Origin: Prorocentrum cordatum
Lineage: Eukaryota; Sar; Dinophyceae; Prorocentrales; Prorocentraceae
DNA length: 64,000 nucleotides
Reading direction: 5' to 3'
Assembly (NCBI GenBank): GCA_963575745.1
Contig: CAUYUJ010018616.1
Location: 445,680-509,679, forward strand
Shown here: piece after piece, positions 1 to 9,289 of the stretch
How positions within the stretch are numbered: position 1 is the stretch's first letter
Layout: every line of letters starts with the position of its first letter
The notes under the pieces: generated by a model
Told to the model about the DNA's origin: nothing
Seen by the model: only the letters and a program-made list of their open reading frames with translations
Databases searched by the model: none
Translations under genes and position numbers: made by a program

Positions 1-320
1 CCTAGAACGCAAAGAAGGAGAAGTGGGGGGCAGCTTCGGACGCCCCCCCCCCGCCCCCGCACCGGTAAGCCTGGGCTTAACGCAGCCCCGAGAAGGGTGG
101 GGGGTAGCTTTAGCCCCACCCTCGAGCTCTGGCAATTCCCCGTTTGGGGAGCCCCCGCCCGTGGAAAGCTCCTCCTCAGCAGGGAGAGGAGGGTAGCTCC
201 AGAAGCGGGGCAGCCCGGGCTTAGCCCGGCACCACAAGGGTGGGGTGAGGGGGGGAGCTTCCGAAGCCTCCCCCCCCCCCTGGTGGAAAGGAGGGGGGGT
301 AGCTTGACGCTGGAGCTCCT
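1..320. repeat. Degenerate GC-rich direct repeat, two units
   Basis: Two stretches about 150 bases apart share the motif GGGCTTA followed by AAGGGTGGGG and AGCTT (near 70-110 and 205-260), each beside long C or G runs. This looks like an old direct duplication. No gene is visible here. From 320 to 800 I see only GC-rich sequence with overlapping open frames and nothing recognisable. Confidence 0.4.
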
Positions 321-810
321 CTTTTGCTCCTCGCGTCCCCCGCAGCGCGCTACTCCTCCATCTCGCGCAAGACCCGTCCGTCTTCGTCGCTCGGGGGCTG
401 TGCGCTGCGCGCCCGTGGAAGGCAACGGAGCCCAGCGGCATCCAGAGCTGACCAGGTCGTTCCGCGACGCGAAGGGGCCGTCCCCCCACACCCCTGCTGG
501 GCTTCGGGCCCTGGGAGGTCCATCCCCACACATATCTGCTGGGGTGAGCTCCTGCCGAGGGGGGCCCGGCCGTGGCGACGAGAAGCCTCCCCGAGGCCGA
601 GACGGACCAGCAACTCTGGCCAAGAACATCTTTGCTACCATACCCAGAACATCGCGACGTGGTCGAGGTCGAGGCTTCCTCGATCCCCCCTCCCCCCCCC
701 CCCCTCCGCCAGAGGAGCCGGGCGGCCAGCAGCCCCACCCTGGCGCAGCGCTCCTTGAACGCCTGGTCGAAGCCGTGGGGCGCCCACGAGGCGCCAGCGG
801 TGTGTGGGAG

Positions 811-883
811 ACGTCGTCGTCGTCGTTGCCGATATTGTGGTCGCTGTCGTCGCCGTCGCTGTTGTCGTCGTCGTCGTCGTTGC

Positions 884-915
<32 letters not shown>

Positions 916-1026
916 CCGTCGCCGTCGTCATCGTCGTCGCCGTCGCTGTCGTCATCGTCGTCGTTGCCATTCTTGTGGTCCCCGTTGTCATCGTCGCCGT
1001 CGCCGTCGTCGCCGTCGTCGTCGCCA
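811..1026. repeat. (GTC)n microsatellite
   Basis: Imperfect GTC/GCC triplets with scattered CAT and GTT variants run for about 215 bases. The tract is open in several frames on both strands (poly-Val, poly-Ser, poly-Arg, poly-Thr), which explains the long open frames here without any gene. Confidence 0.9.
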
Positions 1027-1149
1027 TTGAATACCCATCTCTGGAACACACTTCTTTGCTGATCTCTTGGAACGGATCGGGGCGATGTCGCATAGACGCC
1101 GGCTAAACGACTCTCCCGCTCGAGCGCGGGCTTGACTCCAACGCCGTGT

Positions 1150-1900
1150 CTTTCAAAGTCCAGCTACGACGATAACGGCTCCCGCTCGATACTTCTTCGT
1201 TCCTCGAAATTTGCCCGAGGGCGCCCTGGGCAGAGAGGCCCCCAACCTTGGAAACGGGCACGCTCGCACGTCAGTCAAGCTTGTTAAGATCCTGCTCGAT
1301 AGGTCGTCGTCATTTGCCCCAGGACGTCCTGGCCAGAGAGGCCCACCAACTCGGGAACAGCGCTCTCGCTTTAGACTCCCTCGCAAATTGCTCAAAATTG
1401 CAAAAAGGCCCAACTACGACTACACCGGATCTCGCTCGATGCTTCTTCGGAATGTACCCCAAAACGCCCATGGCCAGAGAGGCCTCTCAACACTTCCGTG
1501 AACATCGACTCCGGAACTCGCTCAAGTTGACCCAGCGACGGTGACAACGGCTGCCGCTAAATACTTCCTTGCAGTTTTATTCCGAGACGCTGTCGACAAA
1601 GATGCCCCCCGAACTCAGGAACGGCGCTCTCTCGCTAGACACTTCCCCACATATCAATCAAGTTCATAAATGCCCCACCGCAAATTAGCAAAATTCCGGC
1701 TCGATACTGCCAAAGAGCCCCCCCCGATTGACTCACGCTGGTGGCCCTGCTGCTGCGACGACAAGGGTTCCCGCTCGATCGTGCCTCACAGATTACTCCG
1801 AGGCGCCAGAGCCAGAGAGGCCCCGGAACTTGGGGACGGCGCTCTCGCCCCAGGCTTCCACGAAAATCAATCAGGTTGCTGAGCTGCCCGCGGGTGCCTT
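1150..1900. repeat. Degenerate tandem repeat, about 4-5 units
   Basis: The block CGCTCGAT, then CTTCTTCG, then GGCCAGAGAGGCC, then GAACGGCGCTCTCGC, recurs with drift near 1177-1280, 1288-1375, 1432-1490, 1553-1645 and 1776-1855. Spacing is irregular (110-230 bases), so this is an old array with internal deletions. No frame is conserved between units. Confidence 0.6.
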
Positions 1901-2096
1901 AGCTCGTGCTTTTGCCATGGCGGCGCGGTTCGCATACATAGCGCGCTGCTGAATGAATGCTTCTCCCAGGAGCCGGTATGAAAAGAGGCCCCTCGAACAG
2001 GGGGCTGGGCTCATAGACTCAGCGGGAAGGTATAAGGAAGATGGGGAAACAAATGAAGGTCAAACTTGTTCTCGAGGTCACATGTCCGCAAGATGG

Positions 2097-2172
2097 TAGT
2101 CGGCGTTGCCGTTGTCGTCGTCATTATTGTCGTTGTCGTCGTTGTCGTCGTCGTCGTTGTCGTCGCCGGCGT
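2097..2172. repeat. (GTC)n microsatellite
   Basis: About 75 bases of GTCGTT/GTCGTC triplets, the same class as the tract at 811-1026. Confidence 0.9.
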
Positions 2173-2343
2173 CCCTCTCATCGAAGGAACGAGAGGGACC
2201 AGAAGAAGCCAAGGACCCATCGCCGATCTACAGCACGCCCTCCCATCCCTGGCACCCTACTTACCAAGCCCCTGCGCTTAGGCCTTTCCCGCTGCGCGAG
2301 GCGCACCTTCTCAGAGGCAGACGCCCCATGTTAATCGAGAGCC

Positions 2344-2900
2344 CCGCTCAGAGAGCACCCTGTACTGCGCATCCTTCCGAATATGGCCAAGGAATGCTGA
2401 ATGTCGGGGCATAAAGTTCGCTGAAGTATCAGGCGAGAGCTCCATTTTGAGAAGGAACGTCGTCCTTGCGTACTGTGCATATTTCCCAATCTGGCGAAAT
2501 AATGCTTAATACAGCGACATAAAGTTCACAGACGTATCAGACGAGAGCTCCTCTTTGATAAGGTTCGTCTTTGCGAGCAACGGTTGCACACCTTGACACC
2601 TCTGACAACAAGACTTGAAGTAACATAGCCCCGTTTCGAAAAAGAGCTGGCCTCTATCCTGCGCGATGTAGGAAACTTGTATGATAAATATGTGCGCGGC
2701 GCCTGAGCGAGAGCCATCATTTGAAGACAATCGGCCTTCTATCCTTGTAGCTGACGGGAACTTCTAAAACGAATCGTCACTGCGCCTGGACGAGAGCCAC
2801 ATTTTGAACAGATCCCGATCTCCATCATTGTATCCGTTGGCAGCGATTCAGGCGATTGCGCGTGGCGCTCAGGCGAGCCGCACATGTTGGTCCCTGTGTC
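2344..2900. repeat. Degenerate tandem repeat, ~118-bp founding unit
   Basis: Units starting near 2349 and 2467 match closely: TACTG(C/T)GCAT, then CATAAAGTTC, then GTATCAG(G/A)CGAGAGCTCC, then TTTTGA. Poorer copies of the CGAGAGCC and TTTTGAA portion follow near 2705, 2790 and 2870. No coding potential is conserved between units. Confidence 0.55.
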
Positions 2901-3189
2901 GACTGAAAACCTGCAGGGCGAATGTGTACGCAATTCAGCCATCATTCAATGTTTGAGATACGCCCTCCAACCTTGTAGCTGTTCATGACCCGGGCCACTG
3001 AGGGTGCAGCAGGCGAAGCGCCTGGGCCGCCCTACGGACACGTCTGGTGGCGCGGTAAGGAAGGGTGATTTACAAGGAGGGGAGGTGAAAGAGAATGGGG
3101 AGGAGACAGATGAGGAACCGAAGCACCGATTTTTACGCATTACACTGTCCCAGGCGACGACTTCCATCTCAAGACCATGTTGGTGGGAC

Positions 3190-3300
3190 GTCGGTAGGTC
3201 GCGGATGGGGCGCGGGTTGATCGCGGGTGGGTCGCAAGTGGGTCGCAAATGGGCCGCGGGTGGGTCGCCGAGTAGATCACGGGTGGGTCACTGTTTGGGC
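3190..3300. repeat. Short G-rich minisatellite (GGGTGGGTCGC)
   Basis: About ten irregular copies of a 10-11 base unit around GGGTGGGTCGC. A similar short run is at 63,700-63,735, and a C-rich counterpart lies near 3,660-3,720. The rest of 3,300-3,820 holds no gene; the word AACGGGTACT recurs in both orientations near 3,443 and 3,560-3,580. Confidence 0.6.
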
Positions 3301-3821
3301 CGCAGGCGAGGACGATGAACCGCACTCCAGGCAAGCACCCAGGTGGTCCAGGACCGCCCGCCCCCCTCACTGGCGCCATGATCTGAGTGGGGGGGCAGAA
3401 GTGTTACTTTGCTTATCAACGCCCCTCAAACGGGGACTCCACTAACGGGTACTTTGGCCAGTGACCCAGCGAACCCAACCCTTCCCAATGCGGGCAGCGC
3501 TGCACTGCCAGAAAGAGGCTCTAAAGTGGCAACTTTCAGCAAAATTGCAAAGTACCCGTTAGTAAAGTACCCGTTACGGGCGCCGTTGAGCTTAGACGTT
3601 GTGCTGCTGCCGGCGCTGCCACGAGAACCGCCCCCCCGCGACCTGGCCCCGACCAATCCCGCAAGCCACCCACGGCCAACCCCACCCGCTGCCCGCGCGC
3701 GACCCGCCCGCGACCCGCAGTACGCTTCGCCCGCCGATCCGCCGACAAATCCATCTGCGACGCACTCGCACTGCTGACAACATTGACGCCCGCGGCGGGT
3801 TCGCTGTGAAACATGTGGCGG

Positions 3822-3915
3822 TGAGGAGGAGGAGGAGGAGGAGGAGGTGGCGGAGGAGGAGGAGGTGGTGGTGCTGGAGGGAGGAGGAGGTAGAGGGAGG
3901 AAGGAGGGAAGATGT
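3822..3915. repeat. (GGA)n microsatellite
   Basis: Purine-rich GGA/GGT triplets, facing a CCT tract 200 bases further on. No gene is seen between 3,300 and 4,380. Confidence 0.85.
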
Positions 3916-4095
3916 GGCGGAGGGAGGGAGCTGTGTATGTGCAGGAAGGGGTGGCTGAGAGGAGACGGAACAGGACGAGGGATCTGACGAATCTAAACAT
4001 TAAGACAACAACATGTAGGAATAGAGGGCCGAAGGAGAAGGAACATCATCCATTGGGTGCACTTGTTGGTATCGTTCCATTGGTCTTAGGCTCAC

Positions 4096-4285
4096 CGTCC
4101 TGCTCTTCCTATTCTCTTCCTCGTCCTCCTCATGCTCGTCCTCTTCCTCCTCCTCCTCCTCCTCCTCCATGTTTATCCTCCTGGCTTCCACCCTGCGCCT
4201 TTGCTGCTCCTCCTTCACCTCCTTCCCCTTCTCCTGGCAAGCACTGCCCTCCTCCTCCTCCTCCTCCTCCTCCTCCTCCTCGCGC
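4096..4285. repeat. (CCT)n microsatellite
   Basis: Interrupted CCT/CTC triplets ending in a clean run of about 30 bases at 4,250-4,280. The upstream boundary of the retroelement remnant lies shortly after it. Confidence 0.85.
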
Positions 4286-4394
4286 TCAGGTGGCCCAGGG
4301 ATGGCGCAACGGCGCGTGCCACCCTTGAAGCGGCCAACCCCACACACCTGTCCGCGGGGCTTCTCCCCATGCAGTTCGCAGGCCTGGCGGCGGA

Positions 4395-5056
4395 GACAGC
4401 AGACTGCTCGACATTGTACATGAGCTAGGGCGGAAGGGCATCATCGCGCTCGTGGGTACCCAGCTCAAAAGCCTAGGCGAGGTCACCGAAAGCAAGAGGA
4501 CTGTCTGCGTGTATCCCAATATAGAGGCAGGCTGCTCGTATGTTCAGTTCGAAACTATGCGTTGTGGGGCTACATTATTGCTCAGGCGCGAAAAAGGTTC
4601 CCCATCTAATGTGTCAAGTGAATGTTTCACGTACCTAAGAGCATTCGAGGGCGTGGTCTCGCCATGATGATCGTGTCCCTGGGGCGCAGATACAGCATCA
4701 TCGTAGCGCGGTTCACTCCTTGAGAGAGGTCAGAACTGCGAGCGGACGGTGGAGCACTTGCTGACATGGATATCGGAGGCGATGGCGGCCGTCAAGGAGA
4801 GAGGTACTGTCCCAGCCGTGCTGGCGGATTTGAACGGCGCGTTGTCCCGTAGCCCACAGGATCGAGTTGCAGGTGCTCACGGCACGGGGCGCATCACACC
4901 CTCATCAGCGAGGTTCGGACCATGTCTAGCTGGATGGGGGACCCACGAATGCTTCTACACGCGATGCTGGGCCGCCGACGCGCGCCGGAGGAAAGGGAAC
5001 ACCGTATATTGGCCACATGCGCATCCCTTGCAAGATGTTGCAGGCACTTGGACGGA
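4395..5056 (+). pseudogene. Endonuclease-like (EEP fold) domain remnant of LINE-1
   Basis: In the exonuclease-endonuclease-phosphatase family this domain nicks target DNA during retroelement insertion. Visible pieces in order are GTQLK (near 4,455), GATLLLRRE (near 4,575), RGRGLAMMIV (near 4,645, in a second frame), HLLTWISEAM (near 4,755) and VLADLNGALS (near 4,820). The last corresponds to the D-x-N active-site block of the family. The frame moves at about 4,630 and back by about 4,750, and a TGA follows the second segment, so the domain is broken. It stops at the MITE inserted at 5,057. The order GTQ, GRG, LL-W, DLN is what I know from dinoflagellate retroelement endonucleases; the assignment is otherwise unsearched. 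Confidence 0.6.
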
Positions 5057-5240
5057 TACTCCAGATTTCGTAATAAAAGGGAGGGGGTCTGGACCCTCCA
5101 AGACAAGCCATTTCAGACCCCCCCCCGTGGGAGAACCCTCCAAAACATCGTCTCCAGACCCCCCCAGGCCCTCCAAGACAGCCTGGAAGAGACCCCCCCC
5201 GAAATGAGACCCCCCTCCCTTTATTACGAAATCTGGAGTA
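5057..5240. mobile_element. TA-flanked MITE inside LINE-1
   Basis: A 34-base inverted repeat, TACTCCAGATTTCGTAAT at the left (5,057-5,090) and its complement at the right (5,207-5,240), encloses about 115 bases. The outermost TA on each side fits a TA target duplication, as in Tc1/mariner and Stowaway-like elements. The interior repeats CCCTCCAAGACA three times beside C runs. Endonuclease-like coding stops at the left end. There is no transposase, so it is non-autonomous. Confidence 0.8.
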
Positions 5241-5402
5241 CGCATTCTTTCGTCGGCGGCACGGAGATCACAACCGATGGAGGCTCGAGAGCCTCGAGAC
5301 CACAGGCCCGTGCTGGTGTCTCTTTCCTGCGCAGCGGGCCGCCGCACCTCTGCCCTGGCGACCGCCGAGGCCGCATCGGGGAGCGTTGTACCGGTGCGTT
5401 CA

Positions 5403-5565
5403 TGAAGGAGCCCCAGGACACACAAATAAATACACACAAATAAAATAATTCCCCATATTTTCCCATATTTTCTGGGTTTTTGTCTTCCCCCCCACTTCCC
5501 ATATTTTCCCATATGTTCCTTGAAATCGACGATTAATTTTGTCTGTGTGTTTTTTCCCCTCCTGA
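5403..5565. mobile_element. Family A dispersed element, copy A1
   Basis: The element begins TGAAGGAGCCCCAGGACACA, continues ACAAATAAATACACAC, has the core GGGTTTTTGTCTTCC and GTCTGTGTG, and ends TTCCCCTCCTGA. It is flanked by GTTCA at 5,398-5,402 and 5,566-5,570, a likely 5-base target duplication. It sits inside LINE-1, between the endonuclease and linker remnants. Four more copies are at 31.7, 46.1, 54.2 and 60.5 kb. Read on the minus strand, the core is open in two frames and gives a similar peptide (GGRQKPRKYG) in A1 and A4; I do not take that as coding. Confidence 0.75.
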
Positions 5566-5570
5566 GTTCA

Positions 5571-5832
5571 GGTGGGGTACACGCGGAATGAAGTACTTAG
5601 CCAGCTGGAGGGGGAGGTCGCGAAGGTGCAGGAGGATCTCGATTCGGCAGCGGAGTCGGGGGACGCATACGCGATGCACGAGCTCTTGATGCCAGCGCTG
5701 AATCAAACAAGTGTCTCACAACTAGACGTATCACCACTATACGCAGAGAGCCACACGCAGCACACAAAATATATAGCCCGATTGCTGAAGGAGAGGAGGG
5801 AGATGAGGGAGAACTCACACAACCTATATTAG
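5571..5832 (+). pseudogene. Linker segment of LINE-1 between endonuclease and RT
   Basis: An 87-codon open stretch follows directly after family A copy A1 and ends at a TAG. The peptide is helical and charged (EGEVAKVQEDL, SGDAYAMHELL, RLLKERREMR). This resembles the helical spacer between endonuclease and RT in dinoflagellate non-LTR elements. There is no plausible independent start; the frame simply resumes after the insertion. From 5,833 to 6,260 no frame stays open and I see only decayed sequence. Confidence 0.45.
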
Positions 5833-6259
5833 AAAAACCAAGCGACTTCGCACAGCTAGCCAGGACTAGTGGACCCAGGTACAAGGAAGAACAGTTCAAT
5901 AATTACGACTAGCTGCTAAGGACCAGAACAACTACCTAGTACAAAACTGGTTAGGTTATTAGCATGCAGGGGGCGAGGACCTCACCGACGACAATTTGCA
6001 GCGATTGCCAACAGTTCCGCCTCGGCACGGTCCTGGGCGCAAAGAATGTAGCTGAACCCTCTCGCTGGAAGATGTAGGGCCGTACCGACACATCCGACCG
6101 AGGTGAAACAGAAGAACGATGAGGAGGGGGGGGGACCTGATGGAGGAATCGGGGGCTGTATTTCTCATAACTGAGGGTAGGGCGTATGTAACCAAGGCCG
6201 TGTGGAAGCTCAGAATTTGCCGCACATGGCCAGCCTGATCGCTCCCGCCCGAGCTCCTC

Positions 6260-6958
6260 AGGCGAGTGTTCCATCCGAAATGGGTCAACGACAGGAGGCC
6301 TGAGAGGGGGGAGGGGGTCGGTTGCGACCAGGGGGTTGTTAAAATTGATCGCACGAGAAACGCCATGAAGGCGCTGCTTGTCGCGTGTCGGAGACACCGA
6401 CGGTTTCCAGTTATGCGGCACAGCGCACAAACTGCACGTTTACCTAATAATAATCACAAGCTTGATCGTGACGGAGAACGGTTGGTCATGGTCTTGTGCT
6501 GTCTCGGGCGAGCTTTCCATGCAGCAGCTCTGGCACGCAAAGAACCCAAGTGGGACCCCCCCAACTGGCTCCAGGGGGGATTCAGGCGGAGGAGGAGGGA
6601 GACGGCCATGGGAGTACAGCTGGCAGCATCATGTCGAATGCAAGCAACATGCATCACGCACATGCTCAGATGCCACGACGCCACGAATGCGTACCACACT
6701 GTGCAACACGACGTTTCGTTAGAGCATGTGCACTCTTGCTACTCATACGTAGGTCGGCAGCTCATCAAATACATGATCCTGCACAACACGCTCTCGCTTG
6801 AGGACGAGAGCGGCTCTTTTGTTGGCAGCATGCGCGATCAGGCCTTTTTCCCAGGCGACACGGGAGCCACCCAGCTGCTCTGCAAAAGCTACTCGGCCCC
6901 GATAGTGGAGAAGGTGACAGATTGTTCGGTCATTCGGGGCTGTTTCCCGTATGTTTAA
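6260..6958 (+). pseudogene. Reverse transcriptase domain remnant of LINE-1
   Basis: A 230-codon open stretch ends at TAA 6,956-6,958. Its second half looks like an RT fingers/palm region. GGFRRRRRETAMG (about residues 104-116) corresponds to the GFR-R block. CHDATNAYHT (136-145) corresponds to motif A, with D138 as the metal-binding aspartate. PGDTGATQLL (196-205) occupies the motif B position. The YxDD motif is not found downstream, where the frame is lost. The first half of the frame does not look like RT and is probably out of frame. Upstream and downstream pieces of the same element support the assignment. Confidence 0.6.
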
Positions 6959-7058
6959 GAAGCGCGGCCCTGTCAGCTTATCCTGAGCAGTTCGCCCTCG
7001 CGGGCTACGGATACGAGTTGGCGAGCAAGGTGGTGGAGGAGGAGGGGACCAAGGAGGA

Positions 7059-7643
7059 GTGCATCATCAGGGGGGGGCGAGGACGAGAACGAAGCGATCG
7101 ACGAGGGACTGGGGGTGGTGGGAGCGGGGCAGAACATCAGCAATCAGGAGAATCGTTGCTAGTGTCGCGGCCGTGGGGCCCATCAACTCCAACGCAGGTT
7201 GTGCAGTGGAGAACTTCCAGGCACCGCGGGAAAGACCAAGCACCACACGCGGTACCTCGGGGGCCTCCAGACGGCCACGTTCACTCCTGGCCCCGGGCTC
7301 CAGAAAAAGGCTGCATGCTGTCAAGGCGGCCGACCACTCCATGAGAAGGTTCTGGTTCAGCAAGTGCCCTTCCCCGGTGAAACGCACGATGGGCAACTGC
7401 CTCCTCATTAGCAAGGCCCTGTCAAGGCTCGGAGTTGCGGAGCATGGTTCGGGCCCCCTTAGAGAAGCAGATCTTCGGCACTTCCAGAGCTTCGTGATGA
7501 TGGAACAACTCTCGAACGATACTACACGGCACAACACGGTGGGAGGCAGGAACTGGACACATGCGCACGACCAGCCACGAGGATACCATGAGGAACTTAA
7601 ATCTTGCACCGTTGTTTTTGGAATTGGGAGTCCTACGTATTAA
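7059..7643 (+). pseudogene. Post-RT segment of LINE-1
   Basis: The C-terminal half of a 194-codon frame carries HAVKAADHSMRRFWF, then PVKRTMGNCLLISKAL, then GVAEHG. This fits the connection segment that follows the RT domain in dinoflagellate non-LTR elements (aromatic FWF, basic KR, then a small-residue LISKALS block). The first ~80 codons are a different frame of the decayed element: another frame at 7,205-7,330 shows the expected glycine-rich turn (YLGGL, then FTPGPGLQK). At least one frameshift therefore lies in between. Confidence 0.5.
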
Positions 7644-8145
7644 GTGGTTCCAGAAACTCGTGGAGATGCGCGGAGACAGCCCGCAATTCTTTTCGACAGT
7701 GTTCGGGCCGACCAAGTTTGACGCACCAGTGCTCGAAGAAGGTCGAGTCTCAGAGCACGCCAACCCATGGGCGCGCCAAGCCCAGCATGACCTGGACGGG
7801 CTCAAGTCCACGGAGGCTGAAGCCAGCCCAAACGAATATAAGAGTACTGTTGATTTCCTGCCTGCGGATTGCAGCGAGGTTGTTCGGCTCGATGTGGACG
7901 AGCTCCGCGCCAAGTGTTTTCTTCCCTCCGCTCCCTCGAGCAAAACTCCTCGGGCCGTCAACAGGGGGCGAGCACAAGTGCATGGAGGCACTCGAAGATG
8001 GCAGCACGTGTGGCACGTCGTGGCCCAGCAACGCGCAACACTATGCACGCATATGAGCTACGTCGCGGTGGAGCCACGGCAAGTCGCACAGCGGTATAGT
8101 ACGTACTACGACAAAACAACTGCGTCATGGGCGAGAGCACATTGA
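7564..8145 (+). pseudogene. LINE-1 post-RT region and zinc-finger segment
   Basis: The open stretch carries LGVLRIKWFQKLVEM (about residues 22-36), a FFSTVFGP block, then ANPWARQAQHDL (67-78) and LDVDELRAKCF. These blocks are familiar to me from the region that follows RT in dinoflagellate non-LTR elements, where ANPWA-Q is nearly invariant. Overlapping in another frame near 7,975-8,055 is HKCMEALEDGSTCGTSW, the first half of a C2H2-type finger (C-x8-C), followed in the first frame by TLCTHM. The finger is thus split by a frameshift. The open stretch overlaps the previous segment by about 80 bases in a different frame. Confidence 0.6.
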
Positions 8146-8469
8146 ATGGACTAAGAAGCAGCTGGGCAGCACATACCAGCCAGTGAGTAGGGGATCTTGT
8201 CTGACGCTCAGATCTAGACCTGCTAACCCCAGGGAGGACCCCACGGAGCTCAGATGCCTGTGATGCCTGGAAGTAGGCGGGCCAACCACATCAGACCCTT
8301 GCTCTCCCCGTCCTCCTGCGCACGTGAGCTCAAGCACGAGGAGCAGCCAGGAACATGCACAGTCGTGGATAGCGCGCCCTGGGGCAAGGGCGGCCAGTTC
8401 GACAGCCAGCGTGGCGGGAGGATGACCAGCCAAGAAGGCCAAGGGCGGGGAGCAGGAGGAAGACGACGA

Positions 8470-8877
8470 GGTTGACATCACCATAGCCACCCTGCAAGCG
8501 CTGCTCGGACAGAAGGCCGAATCCGCACCCGTGAGAACGAGAGCCACCTCACGTCCCTGATCGCCAAGGAAGCAGCAGTGGTTACCACCATTAGTCAGTC
8601 GTTCCAGGCGTTCGTGCAGAAGAGAAAGAAGGTGCCAGAGGGAGAGCACATCGGCACGCTAGCGTGCCACTGCCTTTTCGGGGCTCTCAACGCTATCTCG
8701 AATTACGGACACAAGGGCGCCTCCCCGCGATTCCAAATGGTGCTCGCGGCCCTCATGCGGCTCAGGAGCATGCTCGAACAGGCCAAGCCCTCGGACGCGG
8801 AGAAGTGGATCAAAGAGCTGGTAGTGCCCCCGACGTGCGACAAATCTGGCGAGGAGAGCAAGGTACGCATTATGTAA
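8470..8877 (+). pseudogene. LINE-1 downstream segment, first part
   Basis: EVDITIATLQALLGQKAE (8,471 onward) shifts frame near 8,540 into a stretch with LTSLIAKEAAVVTTISQSF, then VPEGEHIGTLACHCLF, then WIKELVVPPTCDKSG, ending at TAA 8,875. Codon use and composition look like genuine protein rather than repeat DNA: mixed hydrophobic and charged residues with no homopolymers. I do not recognise the domain. It follows the finger region of LINE-1 and is probably its C-terminal part or a short gag-like portion. Confidence 0.45.
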
Positions 8878-9143
8878 GCAGTTTCCGAAGCGAAACTCTT
8901 CTGGTCAAGGACGAGAAAGACAACGACCTCCTGATGAAGGCGATCGCCGATCCCAGTCACGAGATCCACCACCTCAGCCCCACGGAGAAGCCGACGGACA
9001 TGCACCGCATGAAAAGGGTGATCGTGCCCGTGGAGACCCTCTTCGCAGAGGCGCTCAGGAGCATGGGTGGCAAGCAGCTCGGGGGCAGGGCCCCCCAGGG
9101 GCAACATGGCGAGGCAGCCTGGAAGTGGAGCTCGGGGAAGTAA
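8872..9143 (+). pseudogene. LINE-1 C-terminal segment
   Basis: After a frameshift near 8,870 the coding-like sequence continues as SETLLVKDEKDNDLLMKAI, HLSPTEKPTDMHRMKRVIV and FAEALRSMGGKQLGG, then RAPQGQ, ending at TAA 9,141-9,143. The composition matches the preceding segment, and the shift point joins two protein-like stretches, so this is one broken frame. The ending GGRAPQG resembles C-termini I associate with dinoflagellate repeated proteins; that is weak evidence. Nothing is recognisable from 9,144 to 9,290. Confidence 0.4.
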
Positions 9144-9289
9144 GAGATCGTAGACAACGCAGTTCGTGAATCAGGACGTGGCTCTTTGTCGCTGCAGCAG
9201 ATTATGGTGGATATCCTCTCACGGTGACGCTTGACTGACGATGAATCTTGCAGCATTGCGATGCAGATGCTGCACCATCTTAGAGTACC

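Larger units (their letters stand above)
4380..9143 (+). mobile_element. Decayed non-LTR retrotransposon (dinoflagellate type), element LINE-1
   Basis: Coding remnants of one retroelement run in the expected order on the plus strand: an endonuclease-like segment, a linker, a reverse-transcriptase-like segment, a post-RT region, a zinc-finger segment and a C-terminal region. The frame changes many times and stop codons occur, so nothing is expressible as one protein. Two later elements sit inside it: a TA-flanked MITE (5,057-5,240) and a family A copy (5,403-5,565). The recognition rests on motif similarity recalled from dinoflagellate retroelement proteins, not on a search. Outer ends are not defined; no poly(A) tail or target-site duplication was found. 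The name is only a local label. Confidence 0.7.

Noticed and set aside
5224-5512. Conserved minus-strand peptide in family A (GGRQKPRKYG, LFVCIYLCV)
   Set aside because: It is similar in A1 and A4 because their DNA is similar, and it is open in two frames at once; it is lost in A3 and A5. No sign of selection on protein.
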